Assembly (NCBI GenBank): GCA_026415235.1
Contig: JAOAHM010000036.1
Coordinates: 1 to 35,387, forward strand
From: Ignavibacteria bacterium
Lineage (GTDB): Bacteria > Bacteroidota > Ignavibacteria > Ch128b
DNA length: 35,387 bases
Direction of reading: 5' to 3'
The notes under the pieces: generated by a model
Databases searched by the model: none
What the model saw: only the letters and a program-made list of their open reading frames with translations
What the model was told of the DNA's origin: nothing
Program-made: the position numbers and the translations under genes
Shown: positions 16,367-23,570 of the stretch, one piece after another
Layout: each line of letters begins with the position of its first letter
Position numbering within the stretch: position 1 is the first letter of the stretch

Positions 16367-16387
16367 GAGAATTCTACTGGAATTCTC
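16367..16387 (-). promoter_or_regulatory. Perfect inverted repeat in the leader of pilin copy 1
   Basis: GAGAATTC (16367-16374), TACTG, GAATTCTC (16380-16387): 8-bp arms, 5-base loop, ~40 bases before the pilin ATG. It could be an mRNA 5' stabilising hairpin or an operator. No convincing promoter boxes are seen nearby; transcription may start further upstream or continue through the terminator of copy 2. Confidence 0.35.
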
Positions 16388-16490
16388 TCTCATGTGCAAA
16401 ATTGCAAAATATAAATATAAAATCAAATATTTTTTAAGGAAAATTTTAATTTAAGTTAAAACTCAAGATTAAACTTTTTTAAAATTAAGA

Positions 16491-16513
16491 ATAAAAAACC
16501 CCTCAAAGAGGGG
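16491..16513 (-). terminator. Terminator after pilin copy 2
   Basis: CCCCTC (16499-16504), AAA, GAGGGG (16508-16513); read on the minus strand the stem is followed by TTTTTTAT. It lies 10 bases after the stop of the gene ending at 16524. Confidence 0.9.
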
Positions 16514-16523
16514 TTTTGAGAAT

Positions 16524-16907
16524 TTAATTAAGAATTGTAACAGTAATATTTGTAGGTGTAACAACAGCTTGGGCACGAACTTTATTAGTTCCATCATTTC
16601 CTGTTTCATTACCAGTTCCAATAATTGTAACGACGGTTGCTCCAACAGTAGCAGTGTAGGTACCATTACCTGTTTTAGTTAAACTTGGTGGAATAGTCCA
16701 TCCCGTGAAAGAATTACCTCCACCACCCATTGTTGTTGGTTTTCGATAGTACTGTTGGGCGTATGCACCAATATTATTTAGGTCTGCAATTACGGCGTCT
16801 CTATTTGCACTTTGAGCGCTGGTGCTTGCTAATTGAATTCCCACAACAATAGCAATACCAACGATAATGACGCCAATTACGATTAAAAGAAGTTGTTGTT
16901 GACCCAT
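16524..16907 (-). CDS. Small type IV pilin-like protein, copy 2
   Basis: 127 residues, a twin of the gene at 15942-16325 with nine amino-acid differences (positions 25, 49, 59, 60, 70, 96, 113, 119, 126), most of them in the globular part or conservative. It has the same near-absent leader (MGQQQ), hydrophobic helix 6-24 and GGGG turn. The DNA of the two genes differs at many synonymous positions, including Ser codons of different families (AGT versus TCA in TIPPSL), so this is an old pair kept similar by selection, not a fresh duplication. It has the strongest ribosome site in the locus (AAAGGAGG) and the best promoter, so high expression is likely. Probably a major fibre subunit. Confidence 0.75.
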   Translation of the reverse strand: MGQQQLLLIVIGVIIVGIAIVVGIQLASTSAQSANRDAVIADLNNIGAYAQQYYRKPTTMGGGGNSFTGWTIPPSLTKTGNGTYTATVGATVVTIIGTGNETGNDGTNKVRAQAVVTPTNITVTILN

Positions 16908-16947
16908 AATTTCCTCCTTTCTGATTTAGATTTTCTTTTTCTTACGC

Positions 16948-16976
16948 AATATAATCTGTTACAGAAATTAAGTCAA
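16948..16976 (-). promoter_or_regulatory. Strong promoter for pilin copy 2
   Basis: On the minus strand TTGACT (16971-16976), exactly 17 bases, TATATT (16948-16953): five of six at both boxes. The -35 lies just after the stop of the upstream minor-pilin gene (16979). Transcription would start near 16941, ~34 bases before the ATG. Confidence 0.7.
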
Positions 16977-16978
16977 TG

Positions 16979-18106
16979 CTACTCATAAAAATGCAAGGTT
17001 TTCACTTGAACTATATTACCCGAAGTACTTACTGGCCAAGCTTGTTTTGCTAAAAGTTCATTTGCTGGTTTATAATAAACAGTTACATTACCATTCATTT
17101 GAACTGAGTTTTTTGAAACTACATTACCATAAATTCTATTATTACCATTCAATACAACATTACCATTTGCGTACAACTGAGCATTCAATGTCACATTACC
17201 GTTTACAATTAAATCATTTTTTGAGTAAATACCAATATTACTAACTGTTGGATCTGGTGAATTTATAGTTACATTACCACTGATTATTACATTGCCTAAG
17301 CTTACAAAAATCCCGTATCCTGTTACATTTCCACTTATTGAAAGGTCACCAGTAACATAAATTATTTTTGGATTTTCTTTCGTTCCAAGAGTAATATTTC
17401 CACTGAACGATTTATTTCCATAATAAATATCCGTGGCTTTGTTTTTTATATCATTTGGATCTATGTCTGGAATATTAACTTGTTGAGTTTGAAAATGAAC
17501 AGGTAGATTAGTTGGATTTGAAACTGGAGTAATTCTCGTGTTAAGAGCATTAGCTGGATTTGATTGTGCCGAGCCGGTGTAAGTTAAAAAACCATCAATA
17601 TCATTATTACCATTCATTGAGAAGTTACCGTTGACATGTACATTAGCATTTAATCCATTGCCAGCATTTGTTATTGTCACCCCACCATTCAAATTTAAAT
17701 TTCTACCACTTAAAACAGCATATCTCATAAAAGGTGGCAATCCTCCGCTTCCCATTTTTTCAATACTAAAATAAGCTTCCGAAATTTTTGTAACCCCTTC
17801 ATACCTTGCTATCACCTCCGCTTTTACAAAAGGAGCTGAATTAATAAAGGTATCAATTAATCTATAACTTGCTATCCCACCCATCACATTTTCAGTTATT
17901 TGGTTTATCACTCTATATGTTGTATCAGAAAGCAATTTTATCTTTAAAACATCAATCATAGAATTTGCAATATTTTTTGCATAAACATCTCTATAATAAT
18001 TTGAAGTTGATGTTCCAGCATCTGAAGTAGAACGGTTAATCTGAATTGAAACTATACCAAAAGTTAAAATTGCTGAGAATAATATTATTAAAATTGTTCT
18101 TCCCAT
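16979..18106 (-). CDS. PilX-like minor pilin with a glycine-asparagine beta-helix head
   Basis: 375 residues. A membrane helix begins at residue 4 (MGRTILIILFSAILTFGIV) with no leader. Residues ~25-115 form a PilX-like region shared with the next gene (YR, KNIANSMIDVLKIKLLSDTTYRVIN, MGG). Residues ~130-355 contain about ten N/S-G-N motifs (VNGNFSMNGNND, SISGNVTG, IVNGNVTLN, YANGNVVLNGNN, MNGNVTVY) at irregular intervals of ~10-25 residues. This is the pattern of a right-handed beta-helix or bactofilin-like fold, known in some large pilus-tip or PilX-like proteins. Likely a minor subunit carrying a rod-like head, perhaps at the fibre tip. AAAGGAG overlaps the 12-base gap from the upstream paralogue. 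Confidence 0.65.
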   Translation of the reverse strand: MGRTILIILFSAILTFGIVSIQINRSTSDAGTSTSNYYRDVYAKNIANSMIDVLKIKLLSDTTYRVINQITENVMGGIASYRLIDTFINSAPFVKAEVIARYEGVTKISEAYFSIEKMGSGGLPPFMRYAVLSGRNLNLNGGVTITNAGNGLNANVHVNGNFSMNGNNDIDGFLTYTGSAQSNPANALNTRITPVSNPTNLPVHFQTQQVNIPDIDPNDIKNKATDIYYGNKSFSGNITLGTKENPKIIYVTGDLSISGNVTGYGIFVSLGNVIISGNVTINSPDPTVSNIGIYSKNDLIVNGNVTLNAQLYANGNVVLNGNNRIYGNVVSKNSVQMNGNVTVYYKPANELLAKQAWPVSTSGNIVQVKTLHFYE

Positions 18107-18118
18107 TTTTAACTCCTT

Positions 18119-19234
18119 TCATTCATAGATATACAATAGGTTAAGGCTTCTTTTACCTCCTCCAATTCCACTTGAACCACCGTATTGAGAGGCAAAGAAA
18201 GTCGCTTCTTTGACCGCTGCAGAAGAATAATATATCTTATGATCATTATTTCCTTTACATTCTTTCACCATTTCTAAATTAGGTGAAAGTAATATCAATC
18301 CACCATAAATATCAAGATGAAGATGAAACATATAATCACCAATTATCAAACCCTTAAACGGTCTTGTTGCTCTCAATTGAATTACACGAGTATTACCAGC
18401 TGGATTATGAACTACAAAAATACCCGAACTCTCTAATCCACCTAAATTAATTTTTACTTCGTCATCATTTGGAAGTTCTAAATATGTTACTCCACGGAGT
18501 GGAAGTTTTATTTTGTTATCATCAGTAACATATTGACTTCCATTAACACCACTTTGAGCAATCTTTTTCAATGTCCCTTCTGGAAATCCAAGGATTTTGT
18601 CGGGACTATCGGGAAATTTTCCGCCCCAATTATAATTTTGCTCAACCACTATTGGATTTTCTGGAAACTTTGGAGGATAATCTACCCCATTAACGGTTCC
18701 ACCTATCATTGCACCTTGAAGATTTGTAAATGAAGTTCCAGATGAAACACCATAAATCCCCTTATTCGGAATTACATTTCCGTTCAAGTCATGATCTCGT
18801 CCATCAATTATCATATCGCTTATTGTCTTGTTCAAACTCGCGTTTGCAGTTACTGCTCCACGCAAGGTTGGTGGAACAAATCCACCTGTAAATTTAACAT
18901 AAGCTATAGTTTCTTTGTTTAGTCCTTCATATGTGGAATTAATTCTTATTTGAATAACGCTATCTTTACCAATCACAGTATCCTTGATAGTAAATTTCGA
19001 AGTTCCACCCATCAAGCTAAGAGTTTGTTCATTTAAAACACGATAACTTGTACTATCAGCCAATCGAGACATTAAAATATCCAAAGTGCTTAACGAAATG
19101 TTTCGAACATAACTAATTCTGTAATTTTTAACTGCTTCAGTTTCACTATGTCTTGATGAACTCATCGTAGAGACAGAATAGATTCCAAAAATGATTAAAG
19201 CACCAGATAAAATTATGATAACTGCACGTCCCAA
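18119..19234 (-). CDS. PilX-like minor pilin, paralogue of the beta-helix gene
   Basis: 371 residues. The N-terminus (MGRAVIIILSGALIIFGIY) and the next ~110 residues match the downstream paralogue in layout: YRISYVRNISLSTLDILMSRLADSTSYRVLNE, then MGG and an ETIAYVKF strand. The C-terminal ~250 residues differ: no regular NGN repeats, but Gly/Asn-rich segments (IIDGRDHDLNGNVIPNKGIY, GVTYLELPNDDEVKINLGG, FKGLIIGDYMF) suggest an irregular beta structure like that of DUF-type 'pilus assembly PilX' C-terminal domains. Both paralogues end in a Tyr-Glu (LLYIYE and LHFYE). It is 11 bases after the PilW-like gene. Probable minor pilin with a specialised head; partner unknown. Confidence 0.6.
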   Translation of the reverse strand: MGRAVIIILSGALIIFGIYSVSTMSSSRHSETEAVKNYRISYVRNISLSTLDILMSRLADSTSYRVLNEQTLSLMGGTSKFTIKDTVIGKDSVIQIRINSTYEGLNKETIAYVKFTGGFVPPTLRGAVTANASLNKTISDMIIDGRDHDLNGNVIPNKGIYGVSSGTSFTNLQGAMIGGTVNGVDYPPKFPENPIVVEQNYNWGGKFPDSPDKILGFPEGTLKKIAQSGVNGSQYVTDDNKIKLPLRGVTYLELPNDDEVKINLGGLESSGIFVVHNPAGNTRVIQLRATRPFKGLIIGDYMFHLHLDIYGGLILLSPNLEMVKECKGNNDHKIYYSSAAVKEATFFASQYGGSSGIGGGKRSLNLLYIYE

Positions 19235-19245
19235 ATTAGCATCTC

Positions 19246-19818
19246 CTATAAATTTTTTGGTCTAATTATCTTTTTTATTTCAGCACCAGGATAATAACCT
19301 TCTATTGGATAAATCGATTCAACTCTTATGTAATATCCTATTGATTTGATTCTATCTCTTTGTGTTTGGCTTGAAAGAGAAGCATAATTCATCGTCGTGT
19401 TTGCTGAATCAAGATAAGTAAATTTAAAATCAACTACACCAAGATTCGAGCCTCGACGTGGTTGGTTATTAAGAACTCTATACAAAATTCTGTCTCTTGG
19501 ATTTGGAGTAGAGGTTAACTCACTCGTTGGACCAAGGACATATTCTAAGGTATCAACCTTTCCATTATTATCTAAATCGCTTTGAAAAACTAATCTTGTT
19601 GAGTCAGCGAAAAGAATTTTTGAGCCCGATACTCGATACCCTACCTTGTATAAATCATAGTCTAAAACTTCGGCAATTTCTTTAACATTCATCTGAGCAA
19701 TATTTGCATTAGTAATTTCTCTTGAAGAGCTCTGGATATAAAAAGTTATTCCGATTATCATTAATATCAAAATTGCTCCGATGAATGTTGCTGTGATAAT
19801 ATCTAATAATGTCGACAT
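19246..19818 (-). CDS. PilW/GspJ-like minor pilin
   Basis: 190 residues. It begins MSTLLDIITATFIGAILILMI: after loss of the initiator Met, S-T-L-L-D aligns with the mature pilin start F-T-L-I-E, with Asp replacing Glu5. The body resembles PilW/GspJ minor pilins: MNVKEIAEVLDYDLYKVGYRVSG, then a calcium-type DLDNNGKVDTL segment (81-91; D-x-D/N-x-D/G pattern) followed by a beta-rich C-terminal part that describes a GVVDFKFTYLD strand. There is no Sec or type IV leader. It begins 3 bases after the preceding stop, so translation is coupled. Probably a part of the priming/tip complex. Confidence 0.65.
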   Translation of the reverse strand: MSTLLDIITATFIGAILILMIIGITFYIQSSSREITNANIAQMNVKEIAEVLDYDLYKVGYRVSGSKILFADSTRLVFQSDLDNNGKVDTLEYVLGPTSELTSTPNPRDRILYRVLNNQPRRGSNLGVVDFKFTYLDSANTTMNYASLSSQTQRDRIKSIGYYIRVESIYPIEGYYPGAEIKKIIRPKNL

Positions 19819-19821
19819 AGT

Positions 19822-20307
19822 TTAATAAGTAACTACTCTGTACATTTTAATTGTGTCTGTGATGAAATTGTTTCTAACAAAGACTTCTATTCTTTTAGCA
19901 AAAGTTCGAGTATTACTTGTAATATCAGGATTATTTACATTTACATAAAACACTCTCACTGACGAAATAAAGTTTCCAAGTCTTGAAAGATTTTCACTTC
20001 TTTGATAACCATTGTAATCGTCAATATCATCATATTTTGTATAATCATTTTCGCCAAGATCAGGTCCTAATAAATTAACTGGTGTTAAAGAATCAGGTGT
20101 AGAGATAACATTTCCAATAGATTTTTCATCAAAATCTTTAATTGTAATTTCATCAATTAGTGATTGAGCTATTGCACTTCCAGTAAGTAGAGCTTCGTTT
20201 GCAACAGCTAAAGCAAATCGTGAAGTAGTTGACCTATATACAGTTAAGATAAATATTGTAAAAAGTAATAAGCCAACTGTTACAAGTAATGTTTGTCCAG
20301 TATTCAT
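19822..20307 (-). CDS. PilV/GspI-like minor pilin
   Basis: 161 residues. The hydrophobic helix starts at ~7 (MNTGQTLLVTVGLLLFTIFILTVYRS). It is followed by a helix rich in small residues (ALAVANEALLTGSAIAQSLIDEI), like the alpha-1 C half of PilV-type proteins, and a small beta domain with FISSVRVFYV and AKRIEVFVRN strands. There is no leader, no Glu5 and no Cys. It is the first gene of the four minor-pilin genes (20307 to 16979), all 3-12 bases apart. Assignment as PilV-like rests on order and shape; sequence similarity by eye is weak. Confidence 0.55.
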   Translation of the reverse strand: MNTGQTLLVTVGLLLFTIFILTVYRSTTSRFALAVANEALLTGSAIAQSLIDEITIKDFDEKSIGNVISTPDSLTPVNLLGPDLGENDYTKYDDIDDYNGYQRSENLSRLGNFISSVRVFYVNVNNPDITSNTRTFAKRIEVFVRNNFITDTIKMYRVVTY

Positions 20308-20350
20308 ATTCGATTTTTTTATTAAATTATTTTCGATTTTTTACAAATGA

Positions 20351-20379
20351 ATTTTAATAACTTTAAGAGAATAAAACAA
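20351..20379 (-). promoter_or_regulatory. Candidate promoter for the minor-pilin operon
   Basis: On the minus strand TTGTTT (20374-20379), 17 bases, TAAAAT (20351-20356). Transcription would start near 20344, ~37 bases before the first minor-pilin ATG. It sits in the short divergent gap with the NUDIX gene. Confidence 0.4.
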
Positions 20380-20390
20380 TGAGGTTGAGA

Positions 20391-20849
20391 ATGAAATTAG
20401 CTACACTATGTTATGTTTTTGATGGTGAAAGAGTTTTGATGATTAATCGAAATAAACGTGAGAATGATATTCATCTTGGGAAATGGAATGGATTGGGTGG
20501 AAAATTTAATCCTGGCGAAACACCTGAAGAATGTGTAATAAGGGAAGTTTTCGAAGAGAGCGGATTACTTATTAAGGAACCTGTTCTTAAAGGATTTCTG
20601 ACTTTTCCAGCTTTCGATGATGAAGAAGATTGGTATGTTTTTGTTTTTACTGCACATGAATTTTCAGGAAAGATAAAAGAGTCTGATGAAGGTGAATTAA
20701 GTTGGATTGAGTGGGAGAAAATTTTTTCTCTCCCACTCTGGGAAGGTGATAAGTATTTTCTTGAATGGTTAAAACAAGACAGATTTTTTTCGGCTAAGTT
20801 TATCTACAAAAATTCAAAGTATATTACACATTCAGTTATTTTTTATTGA
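20391..20849 (+). CDS. NUDIX hydrolase, MutT-like (8-oxo-dGTP diphosphatase family)
   Basis: 152 residues from ATG 20391. I prefer this start because GAGG lies six bases before it and MKLATLCYV is the typical beginning of this subfamily; ATG 20379 is an alternative that adds four residues. The Nudix box is perfect, G-x5-E-x7-RE-V-x-EE-x-GL, at residues 37-59. The preceding KWNGLGG and the C-terminal FSAKFIY are as in MutT-type proteins of this group. It would remove oxidised or other non-standard nucleotides by pyrophosphohydrolysis; the substrate cannot be set from sequence. Its stop overlaps the 3' end of the phosphorylase gene by seven bases in convergent orientation, with no terminator between. 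Confidence 0.9.
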   Translation: MKLATLCYVFDGERVLMINRNKRENDIHLGKWNGLGGKFNPGETPEECVIREVFEESGLLIKEPVLKGFLTFPAFDDEEDWYVFVFTAHEFSGKIKESDEGELSWIEWEKIFSLPLWEGDKYFLEWLKQDRFFSAKFIYKNSKYITHSVIFY

Positions 20850-23398
20850 ACCCAATAAATTAAACCCATTTCGAATTTATTTGTGAACATTTTATGATTT
20901 GGTAAGATTCGGATTGTATAACCTTTAAGACCTGTTAAGAGATTTGGTATCTCACCTTCATATATAAAGTAGGAATCGACTTTTTTAACTGCTTTCATTT
21001 CAGAAATCTCACCCGATTCAAGAGTATCAGAGCCGTTTAATTTTCCATAAAATATTTCAACTAAAACATCTTCTGGAGTAAGACTACCAAGATATACTTT
21101 TGCTTGAATTTTTACATTCTCACCGACAAATACACCGCTCTTACACTTGCAATCGATCTCTTCGATTCGAACTGAACTCCAATTTTCTTTCACAAATTTT
21201 TTCCATTGAATAAATTCTTTAATACTTCTAAAGTCATTTGAGCAACAATCCATTTTACTCTTGGCACCTGGTAAATAAAATTTTTGTAAATATTCTTTCA
21301 TCATTCTATGAGTGTTAAATTCCACTGGTAATTGCTTTAAAGAATTTTTCATCATTTGTACCCATTCACGTGGAATATCGTCTTGTGTTCTTTTGTAGAA
21401 TAATGGTATGATTTCATTTTCAAGCATTTGATAAATTAAATTTGCTTCAACTTCATCCTGATACTTCAAGTCTTGATATTCTTCACCAAGTCCAATTGCC
21501 CAACCTAATTCTGGCTTATAACCTTCACACCACCATCCATCCAAAATACTAAAATTAAGACATGCATTTACTGCCGATTTCATTCCACTTGTTCCACTTG
21601 CTTCCAAAGGTCTGCGAGGAGTATTCAACCAAACATCACATCCTTGAACAAGATAACGAGCAATGTTCAAATCATAATTTTCGAGAAAGACAATTTTTCT
21701 TCTGAACTCTGGAAGTTTACTGAGTTGATTAATTTCTTTAATTAACTTTTTTCCTTCTTCATCTTGTGGATGAGCTTTACCAGAAAAAATTATTTGAACA
21801 GGAAATTCATCATTAGTTAAAATCTTTTTCAATCTGTCAATATTCTTAAATATTAAAGTTGCTCTTTTGTATGTTGCAAATCTTCTTGCAAAACCAATTG
21901 TCAATGCTTTTGGGTCTAAGACTTCACCCGCTTTTTCAATTTCACCAATTGATGCACCTTGACGAATTAATTGGTTTTTTAAGTTTTGTCGAGCAAATGC
22001 AACCAATCGCTCTCTTCTTCTCTCATGTGTTCTCCAAAGTTCAAGGTCGGGAATCTTATCAACTTTGTTCCAAAGATTTTGATCATCTAAATTATCAATC
22101 CAATCTTCACCGAGATAGCGATTGAAAAGAGTAATCATCTCGTGAGATAAATGAGATTGAAGATGTACACCATTTGTAATTGAATGAATTGGAATTTCAT
22201 CTTTTGGAACTCCTTTCCAACCAAAAGCCCACATATTTTTAGAAACTTGACTATGAAGTTTACTAACACCATTGATGTGACCACTCATTCTCATTGCAAG
22301 GTGAGCCATATTGAATGTGTCTTTCTTCTCATCATCTAAATTTCCAAGTCTCATAAAATCATCATAAGAAAGATGTAATTCCTCTCGAATATGTTTGAAA
22401 TATTTTTCGATTAATTCACCAGAAAAAATATCAAATCCTGCTGGCACTGGTGTATGAGTTGTGAAAATATTAGTCATGTAACCAACTTGCATTGCTTCTT
22501 CGAAAGAAAGACCATTTTCTCTCATTAAAATTCTAATCTTTTCAATTGAAAGAAAAGCACTGTGTCCCTCGTTCATGTGACATACTTCTGGACAATAACC
22601 CATCGCTCGTAATGCTCTTATTCCACCAATTCCAAGGATTATTTCTTGTTGAATTCTTGTTTCAATTGTTCCACGATAGAGTCCATTAGTAATTGCTCTA
22701 TAATCTTCTGGATTTTCAGGAACATTGGCATCTAACATAAAAAGTGGTACTCTTCCTACTTGAATTTTCCAGATTTGAACGAATAATTCTCGACCTGGAA
22801 AATCAATTGAAATTTTTAATGGCTCATCTTTTTCATTTCTAACTAAAGTCATTGGAAGGTTATAAAAATCATTAATTGGATAAGTTTCTTGCTGCCAACC
22901 TTCAGAATTTAAATATTGTTGAAAGTACCCTTCCTTATAAGCAATGCCAACACCAACAAGAGGTAATCCCAAATCACTTGAAGATTTCAATGTGTCTCCT
23001 GAAAGAACTCCAAGTCCGCCAGAGTAAAACTTCAAGCAATCTGTTAAACCATATTCCATTGAAAAGTAAGCATAGACATGCTTGTTATTCACACCAAATT
23101 TTTTCTTAAACCAAGTTTCTTCCATTAAATATTCATTTAATCTATTCAACGCTCTTGAATAGTGAGAGATAAAGCCTGAGTCTTCAGCAAGCTCATTTAA
23201 TCTTTTTTGAGAAATTTGACCAAGCATTAAGATTGGATTGTGATGAGTTGCATCCCACAAATCTTCATCCATTCTTCGGAATAAATCCATAATATCTGGA
23301 TTCCAAGTCCAGTAGAGATTATAGGCTAAATATTTGAGACCACGAATTTTTTCAGGGATAACAGGTAAAACTTGATAAGTTCCGATTACTTTAGGCAT
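20843..23398 (-). CDS. glgP: Alpha-glucan (glycogen/maltodextrin) phosphorylase, GT35
   Basis: 851 residues. It phosphorolyses alpha-1,4-glucan ends to glucose 1-phosphate using PLP. It belongs to the alternative 'alpha-glucan phosphorylase' subfamily: the N-terminus (IPEKIRGLKYLAYNLYWTWN) has the DUF3417-type extension and the PLP lysine lies in EASGTSGMKSAVNACLN, where the classical enzyme has GTGNMK. Other landmarks are YFSMEYGL, SGGLGVLSGD, MNEGHSAFLS, TNIFTTHTPVPAGFD and FARRFATYKRATLI. The ATG at 23398 is chosen because GAGGAG lies just upstream; the TTG at 23410 would contain that site. The C-terminal ~110 residues form a beta-rich extension. It stands alone, without glgC/glgA in the window. 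Confidence 0.95.
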   Translation of the reverse strand: MPKVIGTYQVLPVIPEKIRGLKYLAYNLYWTWNPDIMDLFRRMDEDLWDATHHNPILMLGQISQKRLNELAEDSGFISHYSRALNRLNEYLMEETWFKKKFGVNNKHVYAYFSMEYGLTDCLKFYSGGLGVLSGDTLKSSSDLGLPLVGVGIAYKEGYFQQYLNSEGWQQETYPINDFYNLPMTLVRNEKDEPLKISIDFPGRELFVQIWKIQVGRVPLFMLDANVPENPEDYRAITNGLYRGTIETRIQQEIILGIGGIRALRAMGYCPEVCHMNEGHSAFLSIEKIRILMRENGLSFEEAMQVGYMTNIFTTHTPVPAGFDIFSGELIEKYFKHIREELHLSYDDFMRLGNLDDEKKDTFNMAHLAMRMSGHINGVSKLHSQVSKNMWAFGWKGVPKDEIPIHSITNGVHLQSHLSHEMITLFNRYLGEDWIDNLDDQNLWNKVDKIPDLELWRTHERRRERLVAFARQNLKNQLIRQGASIGEIEKAGEVLDPKALTIGFARRFATYKRATLIFKNIDRLKKILTNDEFPVQIIFSGKAHPQDEEGKKLIKEINQLSKLPEFRRKIVFLENYDLNIARYLVQGCDVWLNTPRRPLEASGTSGMKSAVNACLNFSILDGWWCEGYKPELGWAIGLGEEYQDLKYQDEVEANLIYQMLENEIIPLFYKRTQDDIPREWVQMMKNSLKQLPVEFNTHRMMKEYLQKFYLPGAKSKMDCCSNDFRSIKEFIQWKKFVKENWSSVRIEEIDCKCKSGVFVGENVKIQAKVYLGSLTPEDVLVEIFYGKLNGSDTLESGEISEMKAVKKVDSYFIYEGEIPNLLTGLKGYTIRILPNHKMFTNKFEMGLIYWVQ

Positions 23399-23570
23399 AT
23401 AACTCCTCAATTTTTTTCAAATTCATAAGCTCAATATAAAAAATAGGGAGGAAAGATTTTTTAGTTACTTTCATTCTTAAAAATATTCTTTCATCTCACT
23501 TAGAGATTTTTTCGTACAAATCTTATCCCTTCCATTTTTCTTAAATTAGAATAATAAATATGGAGAAATA

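Noticed and set aside
16326-16523. Sigma54 or Bacteroidota-type promoter for pilin copy 1
   Set aside because: TTTTGCAA has no GG ten bases upstream, and TATATTTTG is one base off the TAnnTTTG pattern, with no matching upstream TTTG.
23411-23570. Promoter for the beta-propeller gene at TAGAAT (23547-23552)
   Set aside because: No -35 box at a suitable distance, and the start would leave a leader too short to include the ribosome site comfortably.
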